In this document: piece by piece, positions 38,575-45,498 of the stretch
How the letters are laid out: each line of letters begins with the position of its first letter
Position numbering within the stretch: position 1 is the first letter of the stretch
NCBI GenBank assembly: GCA_003023745.1
Contig: PXYV01000005.1
Location: 1-64,000 of the forward strand
Length of the DNA: 64,000 nt
Direction of reading: 5' to 3'
Source of the DNA: Sulfobacillus acidophilus
GTDB lineage: Bacteria > Bacillota > Sulfobacillia > Sulfobacillales > Sulfobacillaceae
Made by a program: the position numbers and the translations under genes
Notes under the pieces: model-generated
The model's input: the letters and a program-made list of their open reading frames with translations, nothing else
Told to the model about the DNA's origin: nothing
Database searches by the model: none

Positions 38575-38977
38575 GGTGAACTCCTCCTGCAGCCACCATG
38601 GCTTGGTCGAAGGTGTAGACGGGGATTTCCGGCGAATATGCGAGCAGAAGACAGTCTACCCAGTCGAGATTTGTTTCCTCAAATTGTCGGAGCGCTTTAA
38701 GTACCACGTCGAGGTCTACAACCTCTACACCCTCCAATGCAAAAAACCCACGTAGGACGTCTGCGACCTGTCGCCGTGGATAAGCTGCCAGCCTAGGCGA
38801 CGTGAGAACGTAAATAACCTCGGCGCATACGACCGGATGGATTACCGCGGTTAGTTCTGCTCGCGACGCCCGGTCGAATATCGCCTTTGAAGAGTGGGCC
38901 TGGTCCTCCGGTTCGCCTAAGAGAAGGCGCAGGATCACATTAGCGTCAACATGAGCACGGCGAGCCTCCTCACGCAT
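38558..38977 (-). CDS. vapC: VapC-type PIN-domain toxin
   Basis: PIN-domain ribonuclease, the toxin of a type II toxin-antitoxin pair. The 139-aa protein shows the acidic active-site residues in HVDANVILR, CAEVIYVL, NLDWVDCLLLAYS and YTFDQAM. Its start overlaps the upstream antitoxin by 8 bases, the normal vapBC arrangement. It may stabilise the transposon remnant or the island. Confidence 0.88.
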   Translation of the reverse strand: MREEARRAHVDANVILRLLLGEPEDQAHSSKAIFDRASRAELTAVIHPVVCAEVIYVLTSPRLAAYPRRQVADVLRGFFALEGVEVVDLDVVLKALRQFEETNLDWVDCLLLAYSPEIPVYTFDQAMVAAGGVHPNHAD

Positions 38978-39230
38978 CAGGTTGACCTTCCTTTAGCTTG
39001 TCGACCAAGTGGTTCTGATAGTCCTGACGCGCCTCCTTTACATTCACCGGCTCGGGCATCCGAAGAATACCAAGGAGATCGGACGTGGTGCGGGCAGGCA
39101 CGGGAGTCAGGACTACCTTTCCATCTTGAATGTCAAATACGACCCGGTCACCTGGACCAATCCCGATTACATCGCGAAGTTCCTTCGGCAGGACTACCTG
39201 GCCCTTTTGACCAACGCGCGACATAGTCAT
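38970..39230 (-). CDS. vapB: AbrB/VapB-type antitoxin
   Basis: An 86-aa antitoxin with a swapped-hairpin AbrB DNA-binding domain at the N-terminus (RVGQKGQVVLPKELRDVIGIGPGDRV) and a C-terminal tail that should neutralise the PIN toxin encoded next. GAGGTGA lies 7 bases before the start. It probably represses its own promoter at about 39256. Confidence 0.88.
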   Translation of the reverse strand: MTMSRVGQKGQVVLPKELRDVIGIGPGDRVVFDIQDGKVVLTPVPARTTSDLLGILRMPEPVNVKEARQDYQNHLVDKLKEGQPDA

Positions 39231-39250
39231 CGACGTATCACCTCGCGCTC

Positions 39251-39259
39251 ATTGTATCA
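39251..39259 (-). promoter_or_regulatory. Extended -10 promoter of vapBC
   Basis: On the minus strand TGATACAAT forms an extended -10 about 20 bases before the vapB start. The -35 region is not convincing. The VapB antitoxin would be expected to bind near here. Confidence 0.35.
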
Positions 39260-39374
39260 CTATCGGCTCATCTGTGCTACCAGAGGAGACAAGTCATACC
39301 ACGTCGATTTGTGGCATGATAATCTAGATGAAGATAACTGAATGACTGCAGCCTGGCGGCCGTGTGGTGATGGG

Positions 39375-39401
39375 GGCTCCGTTACACGGAGTCATTATTT
39401 T
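39375..39401 (+). terminator. Short hairpin with T-rich tail
   Basis: GGCTCCGT (39375-39382) pairs with ACGGAGTC (39386-39393) around a 3-base loop, followed by ATTATTTT. It looks like an intrinsic terminator within the distal part of the element, though no plus-strand gene clearly feeds it. Confidence 0.4.
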
Positions 39402-39416
39402 GTTGACGATAGGCTC

Positions 39417-39568
39417 CCCAGTTTAGATAATTAGTGGTTCTCAGGCGTAGGGGAACGATACGGAAAATCGGACCACGACAAGTAATTATTTTTCTCTGCC
39501 CCTCGCGTACACAACAAAAAATCGCCTGTTTTTGGGGCGTCAGAATAGATAATTGTTTTCCTCAAACA
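39417..39568 (-). repeat. Distal transposon end with dispersed inverted TnsB-like sites
   Basis: Read on the minus strand, the end begins TGTTTGAGGAAAACAATTATC. Sites AATTATCTATTCTGA (around 39540-39554), a weaker one near 39484 and AATTATCTAAACTGG (around 39417-39432) lie in inverted orientation to those at 38153-38208. The last matches the 38173 site at 13 of 15 bases. Three dispersed sites over about 150 bases is the layout of a Tn7 left end. Confidence 0.55.
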
Positions 39569-39582
39569 GGGCGTGATGCTTG

Positions 39583-39662
39583 GTAATAATGTTCTGCGCT
39601 CTGTAATAAAGTTCTGAGGTCTGTAATAAAGTTCTGAGCTGACGCCGGGGGAAACCCGGCGT
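39583..39662. repeat. Three 20-bp tandem repeats followed by a GC-rich hairpin
   Basis: GTAATAATGTTCTGCGCTCT, GTAATAAAGTTCTGAGGTCT and GTAATAAAGTTCTGAGCTGA follow one another without gaps (39583-39642). Next comes ACGCCGGG/CCCGGCGT (39642-39649 and 39655-39662), a hairpin with a 5-base loop. They start 10 bases outside the target duplication of the Tn7-like element. The repeats look like protein-binding iterons, perhaps the end of another element. There are no spacers, so this is not a CRISPR. Confidence 0.7.
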
Positions 39663-39704
39663 TTAGCGTTGGCTACAAAGCATCTCCTATCCGCTGATTA
39701 ATGA

Positions 39705-39757
39705 CGTTAATAATCTGCTAACGCCCCCGAATCAAGATGATTCGCCCCATAAACCAT
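39705..39757 (+). repeat. Island repeat, copy a (diverged)
   Basis: GTTAAT, 10 bases, then CGCCCCCGAATC with a small hairpin (GAATC/GATTC) beyond it. This resembles copy e at 43640 over roughly 40 bases, including the ATTCGC that follows, but the spacing inside the first half differs. It precedes the 39870-40358 toxin-antitoxin module. Confidence 0.4.
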
Positions 39758-39869
39758 CCGGCAACCCGCGTGTCGCGGTCTGAGCTGGCGAAGCACTCTC
39801 ATATACCCTACTTGGCCGGCCATGCTAAAATAGGACCATTAATGATTTGCGGATAGGAGGGCTCTTCCG

Positions 39870-40037
39870 ATGAGCGAACCCATCGAGCGTCTGTTAGAAG
39901 CGCTCCGCCAGTTGCCGGATTCGGATAAACGCGAATTCTTGGAACGTCTGGACGAAGAGGGCTGGTACCGCACCATGGTACGCCACATGCAAGCGGAATG
40001 GGATAATCCCCGTGACGACGCCTACAACAATTTATAG
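39870..40037 (+). CDS. Small antitoxin-like protein upstream of a MazF-like toxin
   Basis: A 55-aa acidic protein missed by the ORF track because of its size. It begins MSEPIERLLEALRQLPDSDK and is mostly amphipathic helix. AGGAGG (39855-39860) lies 9 bases before ATG 39870. The next gene starts at GTG 40012 and overlaps it by 26 bases, which is the layout of an antitoxin-toxin pair. I do not recognise a named antitoxin family. Confidence 0.65.
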   Translation: MSEPIERLLEALRQLPDSDKREFLERLDEEGWYRTMVRHMQAEWDNPRDDAYNNL

Positions 40038-40358
40038 AGCCGGCGATGTGGTGCTGACTCCGTTTCCCATGCGGACCAACGGGGTGAGAAAAAGCGGCCC
40101 GTGGTACTCCTGTCGAACGACCAGGTTTCGGTAGACACGGGACTCTACATCGCCTGCATGATTACATCGCATGCCCCGCGTGACCTCTGGAATGTCGAAT
40201 TATTAGCCTGGAAGGAAGCCGGGCTGTTGTTCCCGTCAGTGGTGCGATGCCCCAAAGTCTTCGGACTGGACCACATCCTCATCTTGCGGTGTCTCGGACC
40301 TCTACCTACCAGTGATTGGACACGAGTCCAATCCCGATTTCGGGCAGCCTTGGCCTAA
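40012..40358 (+). pseudogene. MazF/PemK-like toxin with a one-base frameshift
   Basis: From GTG 40012 the frame reads MTTPTTIYRAGDVVLTPFPM, a typical start of MazF/PemK-family mRNA interferases. It loses homology at GGGG (40081-40084). The correct continuation, GEKKRPVVLLSNDQ to the stop at 40358, is in another frame and would be restored by one more G (RTNGGEKKRPVVL). The toxin is therefore broken, the run is miscalled, or expression depends on slippage. About 115 aa if repaired. Confidence 0.65.
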
Positions 40359-40829
40359 TCTACTCCAGGCCCATCCGATCCCGCCTAATCGATGGTGCTC
40401 AGACGCTTGATGCATTATCGCCCCCTATCGTATATTATCAGGTCGCCAGGAAACTGGTTGACCTTTTTTTGTTCCAAGGGTCTACTGTGGTAGCTGGGTG
40501 GACGTCCGCCCCCGTGGGCTCCGATCCTGACGAGTCCACGCTTCCCATCGAAGTCAGAGATGAGTTGTTCATAGGGGATACGCGCAGACATGACTCGGTG
40601 ACATCATGAGAGGCTAGGAAGAGAGCGGTATATCCGTGTCCATCTGTACGACATGGAGCCTGGCGCGGCCTTCAGGACCCTGAACATGGATGACCCACCG
40701 ATAGACGGGGGATATCCAATTCATGACGCCCACGATGACCGCATTGCCCAGAGTCCACAGACTGACGGTGGAAACCGAGTGATGAACCAGCTCCTCTAGA
40801 GCCGCGAAGACGATCGCGGTCGGGAGGAA
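40359..40829. other. Gap without a convincing gene
   Basis: This 471-base stretch contains island repeat copy b at 40406. The track ORF 40316-40609 begins inside the toxin gene, reads across the repeat and has no ribosome binding site I can support. I see no other gene or RNA. Confidence 0.5.
40406..40430 (+). repeat. Island repeat, copy b
   Basis: CTTGATGCATTATCGCCCCC matches the consensus STTRATGCRTTNTCGCCCCC, where the final bases commonly continue GAA. It separates the MazF-like module from the minus-strand membrane-protein gene. Confidence 0.6.
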
Positions 40830-41186
40830 TTACCGAACAGCCCGCTTGCTGCCTGGATAACCGCGTTTAATCTTAATGATCGCCCCGTCGAAGAATTGGG
40901 TATCGGCGCGCCATTGCACTACGCCAGCCGCGCGATCCCATGATCCACGACCTCGGCGTCGCGTGGCCGGACCCGCCGCCAAATACAGATAAATAGCCCC
41001 GGCGGCACCCCACAGAACCCATCCCGTCACTACAATGCCCGTCGGCCATTGAAACGTCCCCCAGCCCATGAGAGCCGCGCCACCCATGACACCGATGACG
41101 TATAGCGGGAGGCCAACGAAGGAGGGTCGTACCCACGCGAACCCCTGAAAGTGCGCCCGATCGGGAATTGATAGGGAATTATTCAC
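40830..41186 (-). CDS. Small two-TM membrane protein, unknown
   Basis: A 118-aa protein I do not recognise. Two hydrophobic segments (VGLPLYVIGVMGGAALMGWG and a second around residues 50-70) are followed by an arginine-rich, probably cytoplasmic tail of about 45 residues. GTG 41186 has a perfect AGGAGG 7 bases upstream, which supports a real gene. It is the only gene between island repeat copies b and c. Confidence 0.65.
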   Translation of the reverse strand: MNNSLSIPDRAHFQGFAWVRPSFVGLPLYVIGVMGGAALMGWGTFQWPTGIVVTGWVLWGAAGAIYLYLAAGPATRRRGRGSWDRAAGVVQWRADTQFFDGAIIKIKRGYPGSKRAVR

Positions 41187-41252
41187 AGGAAGACCTCCTA
41201 ATATCAGGGTAACACGATTCGAGGGGGTTCACGCTATCACTCATGCCTTGGC

Positions 41253-41277
41253 GTTAATGCGTTCTCGCCCCCGTTAG
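41253..41277 (+). repeat. Island repeat, copy c
   Basis: GTTAATGCGTTCTCGCCCCC followed by GTTAG. It fits the consensus of the other copies and lies between the divergent genes at 41186 and 41379. Confidence 0.6.
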
Positions 41278-41378
41278 GTCGGTAAGAGGGCCATCGAAGA
41301 CACTACAATATTCCCCTAATAACCTGAGCTCAACTTGTGCCGTTGTTAACAACGATACGGCGAAAGAAGGTCGGGGAT

Positions 41379-42353
41379 ATGAAAAGCGCGCGCGTTGCAG
41401 GCATCATGGGAGTGGTTGCGTTGGCTGGCGTGGTCTCGGCGGGGTGCGGAACGTCGAATTACCTCGCCACCGAACATCACACGGCGGTGATTGCCCTGTC
41501 CGCACACCGCACCTCACAGGTGGCGTTCACACTTCTCAAGACAGACGGCATTTCCATCCGCGTACCCAAGAGCTGGCATTTGGGGCAACAAGTCACCGTG
41601 TCCAAAAGCGGTGTAACCGGCCTGAATGCCGGATTCCTCGTACCTCAAGTGCCCAAAGATACGGTTGCGCTCACGCACGACCCGCGCAATCAGAGTCCCT
41701 ACTTTACGGCGACTATTGAAACCGCAGGCCACACCGCTTACGGCGAAATTGACGAACTCAGCGGCGCCGGGAACTACTACAACATTCAACTGCAGGTTCC
41801 CCAATCCGCCATGGATGCCTTACGCCGAGCGCTCCGGACCGTGACTTTGCCACCCGTGGCGACCGTGACGCAGGCTGTCAACCTCATCGAGCGTCGAGCG
41901 ACGATCGGTGCCCAACTATGGCTGGCCAATACCGCGGCGGCGAACACCCACTGGGTGCTGGTCGGCGGGGCTGTCGCGACCGCACAACAACCGTTCTATT
42001 TGTTCCGGACGAGGGACGGAGGGAAGCACTGGTCCCTCATCAACTACACGTCAACGCCTCAGCACATTTTTCCCGACGCGGCCGGAAGCCCGGATATGCT
42101 GTTCTGGTCCGCAGACGACGGCATCATTGCGGAAGTGACCGGATGGTCACACGACGTTTGGATATATGACACACGGAATGGCGGACAGACGTGGGCCTTG
42201 CAAAAGGTCGCGTTGCCGAGTCAGCCCAACGCCCAAAAGACGCCACAAATTGCGTGGACGACGACCGGAACGCTCACCATTTCCGTGACGCTACAATCCG
42301 GCACAACGCACCAACTCACGAGCCAGGATTCCGGACGAACATGGACGACATAG
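41379..42353 (+). CDS. Secreted lipoprotein with Asp-box (BNR) repeats
   Basis: A 324-aa lipoprotein from ATG 41379: short basic start, hydrophobic segment and lipobox VVSAGC (cysteine about residue 23). The C-terminal half carries three Asp-box motifs, TRDGGKHW, TRNGGQTW and SQDSGRTW, as in sialidase or YCF48-like beta-propeller proteins. Too few are present for a complete six-blade propeller. It probably sits on the outer face of the membrane; function and ligand are unknown. AAGAAGG precedes the start. It is the only gene between repeat copies c and d. Confidence 0.75.
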   Translation: MKSARVAGIMGVVALAGVVSAGCGTSNYLATEHHTAVIALSAHRTSQVAFTLLKTDGISIRVPKSWHLGQQVTVSKSGVTGLNAGFLVPQVPKDTVALTHDPRNQSPYFTATIETAGHTAYGEIDELSGAGNYYNIQLQVPQSAMDALRRALRTVTLPPVATVTQAVNLIERRATIGAQLWLANTAAANTHWVLVGGAVATAQQPFYLFRTRDGGKHWSLINYTSTPQHIFPDAAGSPDMLFWSADDGIIAEVTGWSHDVWIYDTRNGGQTWALQKVALPSQPNAQKTPQIAWTTTGTLTISVTLQSGTTHQLTSQDSGRTWTT

Positions 42354-42394
42354 CGCCCGCGAGAGGATTCAAATCTGGTCAACGACTAAGACCG

Positions 42395-42418
42395 CTAAAT
42401 GCATTTTCGCCCCGAAAG
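42395..42418 (+). repeat. Island repeat, copy d
   Basis: CTAAATGCATTTTCGCCCC followed by GAAAG. One C is missing from the run compared with the other copies. It lies just after the lipoprotein gene. Confidence 0.55.
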
Positions 42419-42502
42419 TCCTACTAGGGGTCGGAATACATCGGTACGGTCTTCCCGTTTGGCAGTTGCATCGACCATTGGCGATCATAAATGACACCAA
42501 TG

Positions 42503-42914
42503 CTAAAGGGCACCGTCATGTGCCAGAGACCACCAATCGATCGGCGCCCCTCCGAGATTAGTCTCCACATTCCCATAGCCGTTTACGTGCCATCCCCATA
42601 GAGTGCGCGTGAGATACCACCCATTAAAGCCAGCCCCTTGCCCTACCGGGACTTCGGACACAATGAGACGGCCCTGGGCAAATGGCACGGACTCCACGAC
42701 CCCTGGAATCGGGTCGTGGGCGGTAGCCAGCGCCCGCATCGGGGTGGCGTGGTCGGAAAACCGATGCGCCACCACGCCACCCACCACCAGCACACCCGCG
42801 GCAGGTTCCCCATGATATAGAATGGTAGTATCGGTATGTCCAGACACTTCCGAATACCATAAGCACAGCCAGCACAAGAATTCTAACCGCCCTGTGCGCA
42901 TACATGATTCTCAC
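42503..42914 (-). pseudogene. Small exported protein with probable frameshift
   Basis: GTG 42914 follows GAAGG at 8 bases and opens a signal-like segment (VRILVLAVLMVFG). Homology-like composition then continues in another frame (EPAAGVLVVGGVVAHRF... to the stop at 42503). Removing one G from the GGGG near 42812 joins the two frames into a protein of about 137 aa. It is not recognised as a known family. Either it is decayed or the G-run is wrong in the assembly. Confidence 0.45.
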
Positions 42915-43075
42915 GGCCGAGACCTTCTTTCGTCATTACATTAGCCATGGCATTCCATTGTTCATCTCTGGTTATATTCGAGGCTTTCTTGAACATGTCC
43001 TTGCGGGACACTCGCCCCCAAGAGTGCATGATTAGCAACCTGAAGAAATAGAAAGGGGATCGAAGCTTCTTCGGG

Positions 43076-43336
43076 CTAAAGCCGACGGTAGACCTCGCCG
43101 CGTGGGGCAATGTCGCTGACCTGAACCTCATGCAGTGGCTCATCGATGCGATAGACGATACGCCAAGTGCCCACCCGGCTCGATCGCAGACCTTCGGCAT
43201 TCGTGAGGGGTTTTGTGAACAGATCACGGGGATTTTTGGCCAGTTGTTCTAACCGGTCGATAATTCGTTGCTGGGCCATCCGATCCAGACGTTCCAAATA
43301 CCGTGCCGCTTGCCGCGAGAGGATGATTTCATACAT
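43076..43336 (-). CDS. RelE/ParE-family toxin
   Basis: An 86-aa RelE/ParE-fold toxin: MYEIILSRQAARYLERLD at the start, a long helix with a LEQLAKNP turn, then RVGTWRIVYRIDE and a C-terminal IAPRGEVYRR. The true start is ATG 43336; the 142-aa track ORF adds a non-homologous leader. It overlaps the upstream antitoxin by 8 bases. It probably cleaves mRNA on the ribosome or poisons gyrase; sequence alone cannot decide. Confidence 0.85.
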   Translation of the reverse strand: MYEIILSRQAARYLERLDRMAQQRIIDRLEQLAKNPRDLFTKPLTNAEGLRSSRVGTWRIVYRIDEPLHEVQVSDIAPRGEVYRRL

Positions 43337-43535
43337 CGTGTTGGCGGCGCCAATCCTTGAGGTTGACACGATCGCCCTGGGCAATCTGCCGCTCACCGTG
43401 TTGGACCCGTTGCCACTCGTCGGGCGTGAGCGTGTCCGTGTCTTGCTGGAGCCATCGGACATAATCCACCACATCATCGACCCACCGGTCGTCCATGTGG
43501 TCAATTAAGCGTCGCAATTCGTCCTTCGAGCTCAT
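43329..43535 (-). CDS. Antitoxin partner of the RelE/ParE toxin
   Basis: A 68-aa charged protein directly upstream of and overlapping the toxin gene. The region DELRRLIDHMDDRWVDDVVDYVRWLQ is a helix-rich, DUF2281-like segment; an acidic, Q-rich tail follows. AAGGGAG lies 8 bases before ATG 43535. Assigned as antitoxin from position and size. Confidence 0.75.
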   Translation of the reverse strand: MSSKDELRRLIDHMDDRWVDDVVDYVRWLQQDTDTLTPDEWQRVQHGERQIAQGDRVNLKDWRRQHDV

Positions 43536-43639
43536 GGCTACCGCTCCCTTCTTATCAATTTCATTATCGCAAGATCTAGTCGTCGGTGTCCATCCGGGTC
43601 GTTCGACATCACGGCGGCAGTCTACCCCGTTCCTGTAAC

Positions 43640-43664
43640 GTTGATGCGTTTACGCCCCCGAATC
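43640..43664 (+). repeat. Island repeat, copy e
   Basis: GTTGATGCGTTTACGCCCCC followed by GAATC, with a short hairpin CGAAT/ATTCG just downstream, as in copy a. It separates the RelBE module from the decayed region that follows. Confidence 0.6.
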
Positions 43665-43864
43665 CCGCTCATTCGCATTATGAAGCATTCCTGGTATTTC
43701 AAGCCGCCCCCGATCTCCAAAACGCCGAATGCGAGGCTGCTGTTTCGGCTCGGCGGGGTGGTCGGCCGCCACGTGGGCTATGCAGGACAAGACGGACGAG
43801 GCGTGGAAGGACTATAGAAAGCCACAGTCGTCAGGATGAGATCTTTGAACAAACCTATCGGAAC

Positions 43865-44365
43865 ATGGCACGTCGAGCAACTCGCGTTGTGCCGCGTCAG
43901 GAATACCTCAATGAGCGCTGCAACGAAGGGCTGACCCACGCGCTAGCTCTCCTCGAATCGACCGCGGTGAAGTATCCGCGCGACGTGGCCATGGTCAATG
44001 TCCAGGAACTCACGTCGGACGCCCTGCACGCAGTGTATTGGGAGCAGCTCGTTCCCTCCGCTGTCCGGTGGCAGCGTGAAGTTCGCCGTGTCTTTGGCAC
44101 AAATGAACACTCAGGCTCTGACGGCTCAAAATTGGGAGTCCGTGTGCCCTTGTTGCTAATCCGGTTCAAAGAGTTTGACTCCGCACTCATGGCTCCTTAC
44201 ATTGATGGGCATGTTAGGCCGCGGCAAATCGTCACGATTCCTGATGTATTGCACTCCTTGTCGGATGCAGAACAGCGGCGCTTGTTAACCATTCAGCCCG
44301 GAGGAAGCCGCTCAGTTGCTGGATCCCGAGTTTGTATCCTGGGATCCGGAATCCAAGCACCATAG
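43865..44365 (+). CDS. Hypothetical protein, possibly a decayed gene
   Basis: An open frame of 166 aa from ATG 43865 (the track ORF starts earlier but runs through island repeat e). I do not recognise it. The last ~25 residues may be a frameshift product: in another frame the same DNA reads EEAAQLLDPEFVSWDPESKHHSV before a stop at 44372, which looks more protein-like. It lies directly before a broken RelE/ParE-like toxin, so it could be an antitoxin or an unrelated remnant. Confidence 0.4.
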   Translation: MARRATRVVPRQEYLNERCNEGLTHALALLESTAVKYPRDVAMVNVQELTSDALHAVYWEQLVPSAVRWQREVRRVFGTNEHSGSDGSKLGVRVPLLLIRFKEFDSALMAPYIDGHVRPRQIVTIPDVLHSLSDAEQRRLLTIQPGGSRSVAGSRVCILGSGIQAP

Positions 44366-44367
44366 CG

Positions 44368-44617
44368 TATGAGGCCCGCATAGGCGGTCTGTGCTCAATT
44401 ACCTCAACAAATTAGATGTGCCCACCCGACGGCGTCTCGAGGCCGCCCTAAAAGCGCTTTCGGAAGTCCCACCGACGGGAGACATTCGGCCACTGGCTGG
44501 ACAGACCGGCACTTATCGGTTGCGGCTTGGTCGTTTCGCCTCCTCTTCCACATCGACCACCAGCAGGAAGTTAGCTTCGTGGACGCCATCGGCTCACGAG
44601 GCGACATCTACAAATAG
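44368..44617 (+). pseudogene. RelE/ParE-like toxin remnant with frameshifts
   Basis: The frame from GTG 44391 reads NYLNKLDVPTRRRLEAALKAL and TYRLRLGR. The expected end of a RelE/ParE toxin, FRLLFHIDHQQEVSFVDAIG followed by SRGDIYK and a stop at 44617, is in a second frame. A plausible N-terminus (YEARIG) is in a third. At least one, probably two, single-base changes separate these parts, so the gene is dead as written. Confidence 0.55.
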
Positions 44618-45406
44618 TGTGCCCCGTCGCAGGCGACCGCCGATGGGGTTGGCCCGTCTTGGGGGCTCGCACAGTTTAGCTTGCAGCGCCCATCGCGCCG
44701 ACACCGGCCACGGTTGCTGTACCGAGCGCTGTCTTCGAGATGAGGACTAGCCAGACGTGATCCTGACAATAGTTCGTGTGATGAACTATGAGATAGCGGA
44801 TTTTTGATGATGTTAGCGGATGTCGACATGCCGAAAAAATTTGTCCGCCTTAGACGCCCTCGCCCCGGCAAAATACCAAAAGATTTCATGCGACACCGGT
44901 GCGTTGACCGCACGACCTAGCGGAAATGTCAGGACAACCATCCTCATCGGTGGATGATTGAAGATCCCGCCCGCCATGAGGATACTGTGGACATCACTGA
45001 GCTCCACGGCCTGTACAGGCGTCGCATTTCTTAAGGAAAAATGTCTTCATGTCCACGGGCCGATGCCAAAATAGCCGTGTATTTCAACTCCCCGTTGGCC
45101 TTTTAGGATGAATCGACGAAGCTTTGGTCCGGCATCGCCTGTTCGCTGATCATATGAGCCCCGGCGATCGCGTCTGCTGGCTCAGCCTTATTCAGCGCCG
45201 CATCCCCGCTGGACCTATGAAGCGCCGTCGCAGTTCGACACAGGCGCCCCGGTGGAACCGCTGATCGTTTTGAACCAATGATCTCCTTGGCCTTCGCTTG
45301 GCCTGCGACCTACGCAGGGGAATGCGCGGGCCGTTTGTTCACTAACGCATTGCGTAACTTGTGTCGGCAGTCAATGACGTAACCCGCATTCGCATTGTTG
45401 GACGTT
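44618..45406. other. Gap without a convincing gene
   Basis: Only short overlapping frames lie here. The minus-strand ORFs 44608-44913 and 44813-45007 have no clear ribosome binding site or family resemblance. The DNA between about 45100 and 45350 has several protein-like fragments broken by stops, so this may be eroded island DNA. A faint match to the island repeat (TTAGACGCCCTCGCCCC) occurs near 44849. Confidence 0.45.
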
Positions 45407-45435
45407 TTGCGTAAGAACGATTGGGGCACTATAAA
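45407..45435 (+). promoter_or_regulatory. Promoter of the orphan nuoB
   Basis: TTGCGT (45407-45412) and TATAAA (45430-45435) are separated by exactly 17 bases and lie about 64 bases before ATG 45499. This gives the second nuoB its own transcription signal. Confidence 0.55.
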
Positions 45436-45498
45436 GCATCAAACCAGCACGGCGGATACAAAGCCGCGTGTAAGACCACAAATGGGGAGGAAGCAATA

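Larger units (their letters stand above)
38138..39568 (+). mobile_element. Tn7-like transposon remnant in attTn7 (tnsA fragment plus vapBC)
   Basis: The element runs from TGT at 38139 to ACA at 39568, and GGGCG flanks both sides (38133-38137 and 39569-39573). One extra G sits at the left junction. In both ends the first AATT of a TnsB-like site starts at the same offset from TGT, base 15. The glmS-proximal end has sites spaced exactly 20 bases; the distal end has about three dispersed inverted sites. This matches the right and left ends of Tn7. The inside holds a truncated tnsA in the expected orientation and vapBC. No tnsB, tnsC or tnsD remains, so it is not autonomous. Confidence 0.65.

Noticed and set aside
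39474-39480. CGACA as the distal end of the Tn7-like element
   Set aside because: It is followed by AGTAA, which does not match the left flank, and it would exclude the outermost TnsB-like site. ACA at 39566-39568 has a matching GGGCG flank.
39583-39642. CRISPR-like array
   Set aside because: The three 20-bp units abut directly with no spacers, and no cas gene is in the window.
40316-40609. 97-aa ORF on the plus strand
   Set aside because: It begins inside the MazF-like gene, reads through island repeat b, has no ribosome binding site at its start and no recognisable motif.
39705-43664. Integron cassette array with attC sites
   Set aside because: The recurring motif lacks paired RYYYAAC and GTTRRRY boxes and there is no integron integrase here. 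The cassette-like spacing is kept as a finding without this label.
44608-45007. Minus-strand ORFs of 101 and 64 aa
   Set aside because: They overlap each other, the longer one overlaps the toxin remnant, and neither has a clear ribosome binding site or family pattern. The 64-aa frame could be real but cannot be supported.
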